This document shows, piece after piece, positions 7,426-10,224 of a stretch of DNA of 10,224 bases. The notes below the pieces were generated by a model, which was not told the origin of the DNA, ran no database searches, and saw only the letters and a program-made list of their open reading frames with translations. The DNA is from Draconibacterium orientale (GTDB lineage Bacteria; Bacteroidota; Bacteroidia; Bacteroidales; UBA1556), in assembly GCA_022736595.1 (NCBI GenBank), contig DZDC01000002.1, positions 1 through 10,224 on the forward strand. The letters run 5' to 3'. The position numbers and the translations under genes were made by a program. Numbering within the stretch: position 1 is the stretch's first letter; each line of letters starts with the position of its first letter.

Positions 7426-8160
7426 TTATGGTTTTACGCCTGTATAGATGCATGCTATTCCGGAGCTTAACGACTTATACGAGGTTTTGGTATATCCCGA
7501 TTTGTTCATCTCAGTTAAAAACTGCTCAAATGCGGGAAATATTTTTACCGATTCGGGGAGATAAGTATAGGCATTAGCATCGTTTGAGACTAATTTCCCA
7601 AATACGGGTAGAATGTAGGTTGAGTAGAATTTATAGAGTTGCTTCATTGGAAAATGGCGTGGATATGCAAACTCGAGCACGATAAGCATTGCCCCTGGCT
7701 TGAGAACCCTGTTAATTTCTTCCAAGCCTTTTTGAAGGTTCATAAAGTTTCTAACCCCAAAACTAACCATAGCGAGATCGAAGGAATGGTCTTCAAAAGG
7801 GAGGTTTTCGGAGTCTCCAAGCAGGAGTTTTATTTTTTGGTCAAGGCCTTTGTTCTTAATTTTAACTTCCCCAACACGCAACATGGCTTCAGAAATATCT
7901 ACTCCAATAATGCTTTGAGCTTTTGATTTTGTGGCTAAAATAGCTAAATCACCCGTGCCCGTTGCCACGTCTAAAATGCGATTTGGATTTTGAGTTTTGA
8001 TTATTTTTAGAACCTGGTTGCGCCAATAATAATCAATGCCAAAGGAAAGAAAGTGATTCAAAAAATCATAATGTCCGGCAATACCATTAAACATGTTTCG
8101 CACTTTCTCTTTCTTGTCTTCCCCATGTAATTGGGATAGATGTGGTTGATTATCACTCAT
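7426..8160 (-). CDS. ubiE: Demethylmenaquinone methyltransferase (UbiE/MenG)
   Basis: A 244-residue cytoplasmic SAM-dependent C-methyltransferase that converts demethylmenaquinone to menaquinone, the last step of the pathway. Visible signatures are VRNMFNGIAGHYDFLNHFLS (20-39), SAM motif I LDVATGTGD (63-71), the acidic loop GVDISEAML (86-94), motif II SFDLAMVSFGVRNF (126-139), motif III LKPGAMLIVLEFAYP (153-167) and the family C-terminus GIACIYTGVKP (234-244). The length is standard and all motifs are intact. Since Bacteroidota use menaquinone, MenG is the functional name, although ubiE is the usual label. It is preceded by the best promoter in the window. The leader is about 16 nt and lacks a Shine-Dalgarno sequence. 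It lies directly upstream of porT in the same direction. Confidence 0.96.
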   Translation of the reverse strand: MSDNQPHLSQLHGEDKKEKVRNMFNGIAGHYDFLNHFLSFGIDYYWRNQVLKIIKTQNPNRILDVATGTGDLAILATKSKAQSIIGVDISEAMLRVGEVKIKNKGLDQKIKLLLGDSENLPFEDHSFDLAMVSFGVRNFMNLQKGLEEINRVLKPGAMLIVLEFAYPRHFPMKQLYKFYSTYILPVFGKLVSNDANAYTYLPESVKIFPAFEQFLTEMNKSGYTKTSYKSLSSGIACIYTGVKP

Positions 8161-8182
8161 ATATAATATGTTTCGTAGATTG

Positions 8183-8211
8183 CAAAGGTAGGTTTTAATT
8201 GGTTAGTCAAA
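8183..8211 (-). promoter_or_regulatory. Bacteroidota-type promoter of ubiE
   Basis: On the minus strand, TTTG (8211-8208) is followed after 17 nt by TACCTTTG (8190-8183), a full TTTG/TAnnTTTG pair. The upstream element overlaps the last codons of the preceding membrane protein gene. A start near 8176-8178 would leave about 16 nt before the ubiE ATG. It is the most complete promoter in the window and suggests ubiE begins its own unit. Confidence 0.65.
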
Positions 8212-8754
8212 ACGTCTTTTGCTAAAGATTTTTCGGTGGTGTGACGATTTGGTTTTTGGAGTATTCTCAAAGGGTAAAATCTGGTGTGAAAGGCTCATAA
8301 GTACTAGTGTTAAAACCCAAATAAAATCCCAAAATTTCCAGCTTAAAGCTCCAGCTTTTAAAAACATTTGGATGCTCTCCATATTCATTGCAGTGAGGTA
8401 AAAATAGAAAAGCTCCAAAGGGTTTCCGTTTTTATCGATATAGGACGATAGAAACCAATCCCAAAGGTGTTCAAACATCAAATATTTGGCAAGTAAATAC
8501 GACCAAAACGAGAATATCAAGCTCCACAGTATTTTTATTACATCGTCTTTTGATTTCATAAAAAGGTAGGCTAACAATGCCTGAGTGCCGCCATAAAAGA
8601 CCACTAAAATACCAACTTCGTTTGAGAGTTGATAGCCCACAAAAAAGCCAATAAATGCCATAATCATTGCCGCTGCAAGTGCAAGAACCAAATAAGGTAA
8701 TGGGTTTAGATTTAGCTTTTGAATGAAAAAGCGAAGTTGAATATGTATTGCCAT
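8203..8754 (-). CDS. Unrecognised four-helix integral membrane protein
   Basis: A 183-residue protein with no family I recognise. It has four likely transmembrane helices at about 21-42 (Ala/Met/Gly-rich), 47-66, 74-93 and 141-158, and a strongly basic C-terminal tail (166-181: KTKSSHHRKIFSKRR) expected to be cytoplasmic. The loop between helices 3 and 4 (94-140) is long, aromatic-rich and may include a partly buried or amphipathic helix. No catalytic motif or transporter signature is visible. The ATG shares its A with the stop codon of the upstream lipoprotein gene (TAATG), so the two are probably translationally coupled and may work together in the envelope. The ORF is intact, and its stop overlaps the ubiE promoter region. 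Confidence 0.75.
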   Translation of the reverse strand: MAIHIQLRFFIQKLNLNPLPYLVLALAAAMIMAFIGFFVGYQLSNEVGILVVFYGGTQALLAYLFMKSKDDVIKILWSLIFSFWSYLLAKYLMFEHLWDWFLSSYIDKNGNPLELFYFYLTAMNMESIQMFLKAGALSWKFWDFIWVLTLVLMSLSHQILPFENTPKTKSSHHRKIFSKRRFD

Positions 8755-9473
8755 TAGCGGTTGTACCCAATCTGAATTACTGGATCGATATCGGTGTAGT
8801 GAAAGGATAGATGAAATACATATTCGCTTTGTAAGGCGGCAAATTCTTGGTCATTAAGGTCTTGGATTTCTTTTTTGAAGGTCATTTTGGAAAATTCACG
8901 GGCGCTACTGACAAAACCTAAAATGGATTGATAAAGGATGGGATTGAGTTCTTCAAAGGTCGTCACTTTTTGAGAGCAAATCCAAATTCCGTTACCGAAT
9001 GCTCCTGGACTGTAATTGGGATCTGATCCATTGCTTAGGAGTTGCTTTTTAACATAAGAAGGAATAGAATCCACCTCAGTAAACTCATTTTCAATCTTTA
9101 AGTTATGGTGTTCTTTTATAATTTCCAAAATCATTTTGTCATCGTACATGCCTTTAAAACAGGGATTTGGATCAATGCCTATGGCAATGGTATTTTGATT
9201 AGAATCAGCACTCCACTGACGTTTTTTTAAATCGAAATAAGCCAAGGGCCAGGGCATTTGTTCTGCTTGGTCCGCATTGGAACAATAAACAGAATCCATC
9301 TGAGCTAAAAGGTTGCCAAGATTGTTATTGTTTTCAATGACAATGGGAATAGAATGATAGGATTGTACAAAAAGACTCTTTTCTCTTTCATTAAGTTTAA
9401 GGTTATCTGAACAACTTACTACTAAAAGCGTCAGTATTAAAACCAATGGGAACAAAACGACTATTCTTTTCAT
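8754..9473 (-). CDS. Unrecognised lipoprotein
   Basis: A 239-residue predicted lipoprotein. The N-terminus is basic (Lys2, Arg3) with a hydrophobic core (4-17) and a lipobox-like LVVSC with Cys21 as the lipidation site, followed by Ser-Asp. The mature part is acidic and hydrophilic with no further membrane segment. Visible features are cysteines at about 64, 105 and 166, the segment GIDPNPCFKGMYDDK (99-113), and GAFGNGIWICS (158-168). I recognise no domain. After Cys21 the residues are SDN, unlike the negatively charged stretch often seen in Bacteroidetes surface-exported lipoproteins, so the final location is undecided. It overlaps by one base with the membrane protein gene downstream. The 55-nt upstream gap has no convincing promoter: TGCATTTG at 9483-9476 has one mismatch to the -7 consensus and lies too close to the ATG. 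Confidence 0.8.
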   Translation of the reverse strand: MKRIVVLFPLVLILTLLVVSCSDNLKLNEREKSLFVQSYHSIPIVIENNNNLGNLLAQMDSVYCSNADQAEQMPWPLAYFDLKKRQWSADSNQNTIAIGIDPNPCFKGMYDDKMILEIIKEHHNLKIENEFTEVDSIPSYVKKQLLSNGSDPNYSPGAFGNGIWICSQKVTTFEELNPILYQSILGFVSSAREFSKMTFKKEIQDLNDQEFAALQSEYVFHLSFHYTDIDPVIQIGYNR

Positions 9474-9516
9474 ATCAAATGCATGTTAATCAATAGAATA
9501 ATTGGTAAAACGCTCA

Positions 9517-9541
9517 TAAAAAGGTTGCTTAAAAGTTAAGC
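9517..9541 (-). terminator. Weak candidate terminator after the heptose kinase gene
   Basis: Minus-strand GCTTAA-CTT-TTAAGC (9541-9527) is a 6-bp perfect stem that includes the stop codon of the kinase gene, followed by AACCTTTTT (9525-9517). The stem has only two G-C pairs and the T run is separated from it by four bases, so termination may be poor. If it fails, the lipoprotein pair would be transcribed together with the kinase gene. Confidence 0.3.
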
Positions 9542-10224
9542 ACTTTCATGGCTTCCAATTTGAGCTTATTTGCGTCAATGGGGACTACACCTACTTGTTC
9601 GCAAACAATTCCGCCAGCTAAATTGGCTAAATGCGAAGCATTTACAGCAGTCATGCCTTGCGTGAGGGCTAAAGTTAAAGTGGCAATGACGGTGTCGCCA
9701 GCCCCAGATACATCGGCTATGTTTCGAACTATTGCGGGAATATGGGTTTGGGTATTTTTTTCACAAACGAGAACGCCATGTTCTGATAGCGTAACCATCA
9801 CTATTTCGATATTTTGTTTTTGCATAAGGTTCAGTGCTGCAAGGCGAATCGACTGAATATTCCCCACTTCAATATCCAATCCTGTACCCTCCTTGAGTTC
9901 CTTGAAATTGGGCTTCAACAAAGTTAAATTGGAATAGGCAGAAAAATTTCGTTTTTTTGGATCAACAGTGACCACAATATTTTTTTTGCGAGCCAAAGTA
10001 GTAATGGTTTTTATTAAACCAGGGGTAATGCTGCCTTTGTCGTAATCTTCAAAAATAATGGCATCTATTTTTTTTGTATTCATAAGCTCTTCGATCTTAT
10101 TCGTTAAGCCTTTTTCTTCATTTCTATTGATAGGGAGTGTGGTTTCTTCATCCACACGCAGCATCTGAACATTGTTTCCTATTACCCTAAATTTAGTGGT
10201 TGTGGGTCGGTTTTCGCTGCGAAT
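9529..10224 (-). CDS. rfaE1: D-glycero-beta-D-manno-heptose-7-phosphate kinase (PfkB family), N-terminus cut by window edge
   Basis: The reading frame stays open to the right edge, so only the C-terminal 231 residues are visible; the in-frame ATG at 10164 is internal. The first visible residues, RPTTTKFRVIGNNVQMLRVD (6-25), match the RfaE/HldE kinase signature (RPT.K.RV...Q..R.D). Next come EDYDKGSITP (59-68), DPKKRNFSAY (88-97), LLKPNFKE (102-109), VTLSEHGVLV (144-153) and the catalytic anion-hole motif SGAGDT (173-178). The enzyme phosphorylates heptose 7-phosphate at C1 for ADP-heptose, the LPS inner-core precursor. The protein ends soon after the kinase fold, so there is no fused HldE nucleotidyltransferase domain; that activity must be encoded elsewhere, as is usual for single-domain forms. 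Roughly 100 residues should lie beyond the edge. A related PfkB sugar kinase is possible but less likely. Confidence 0.87.
   Translation of the reverse strand: MRSENRPTTTKFRVIGNNVQMLRVDEETTLPINRNEEKGLTNKIEELMNTKKIDAIIFEDYDKGSITPGLIKTITTLARKKNIVVTVDPKKRNFSAYSNLTLLKPNFKELKEGTGLDIEVGNIQSIRLAALNLMQKQNIEIVMVTLSEHGVLVCEKNTQTHIPAIVRNIADVSGAGDTVIATLTLALTQGMTAVNASHLANLAGGIVCEQVGVVPIDANKLKLEAMKVLNF

Noticed and set aside
7404..7431. AT-only inverted repeat (ATAAAA...TTTTAT) at the end of ubiE as a terminator
   Set aside because: The stem has no G-C pairs and is imperfect, and no T run follows it on the minus strand.
8471..8770. Minus-strand open frame of 99 codons overlapping the lipoprotein/membrane protein junction
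   Set aside because: It lies in a different frame within a convincing membrane protein gene, has an odd composition and no signal or domain.
10187..10196. Palindrome CTAAATTTAG
   Set aside because: It lies inside the conserved TKFRV segment of the heptose kinase coding sequence and is short and AT-rich, so chance explains it.
1..10224. CRISPR arrays, insertion sequences, tRNA/rRNA genes, phage or defence modules
   Set aside because: No regularly spaced repeats, transposase-like proteins, tRNA cloverleaf or defence-type domains were seen; nearly all bases are explained by chromosomal genes with short gaps.

Overview
The window is an ordinary AT-rich chromosomal segment from a member of the Bacteroidota, probably a Flavobacteriales-like or related lineage. 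Three things support this: a recognisable PorT protein of the type IX secretion system (T9SS), repeated Bacteroidota-type promoter elements (TAnnTTTG) in the gaps, and start codons without a clear Shine-Dalgarno sequence. A menaquinone methyltransferase (ubiE/menG) and an LPS heptose kinase fit a Gram-negative, menaquinone-using cell. The exact genus cannot be read from the sequence.

Layout. Bases 1-91 hold a strong intrinsic terminator for something upstream of the window, then a promoter for the only plus-strand gene. That gene (92-2104) encodes a large polytopic GT-C/TMTC-like membrane protein with C-terminal TPR repeats. It converges on, and overlaps by 14 bp, the end of an alanine/glycine:cation symporter gene (2091-3752, minus). 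Everything from 2091 to the right edge is on the minus strand. Read in the direction of transcription (right to left), the order is: a heptose-7-phosphate kinase cut by the window edge; an unrecognised lipoprotein overlapping by one base with an unrecognised four-helix membrane protein; ubiE with a good promoter; porT with its own promoter; an unrecognised secreted protein 6 nt downstream; an ABC-F ATPase starting in a one-base TAATG overlap with that protein; and finally the symporter with its own promoter.

How the genes relate. The likely transcription units are [rfaE1], [lipoprotein-membrane protein], [ubiE], [porT-secreted protein-ABC-F] and [alsT]. Several concern the envelope: T9SS export, LPS heptose supply, possible protein glycosylation, a lipoprotein and exported proteins. 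I see no mobile element, CRISPR array, tRNA, rRNA or sign of recent transfer. No clearly new multi-gene system stands out. The best candidates for new biology are the uncharacterised secreted protein locked between porT and an ABC-F gene, and the translationally coupled lipoprotein/membrane-protein pair.
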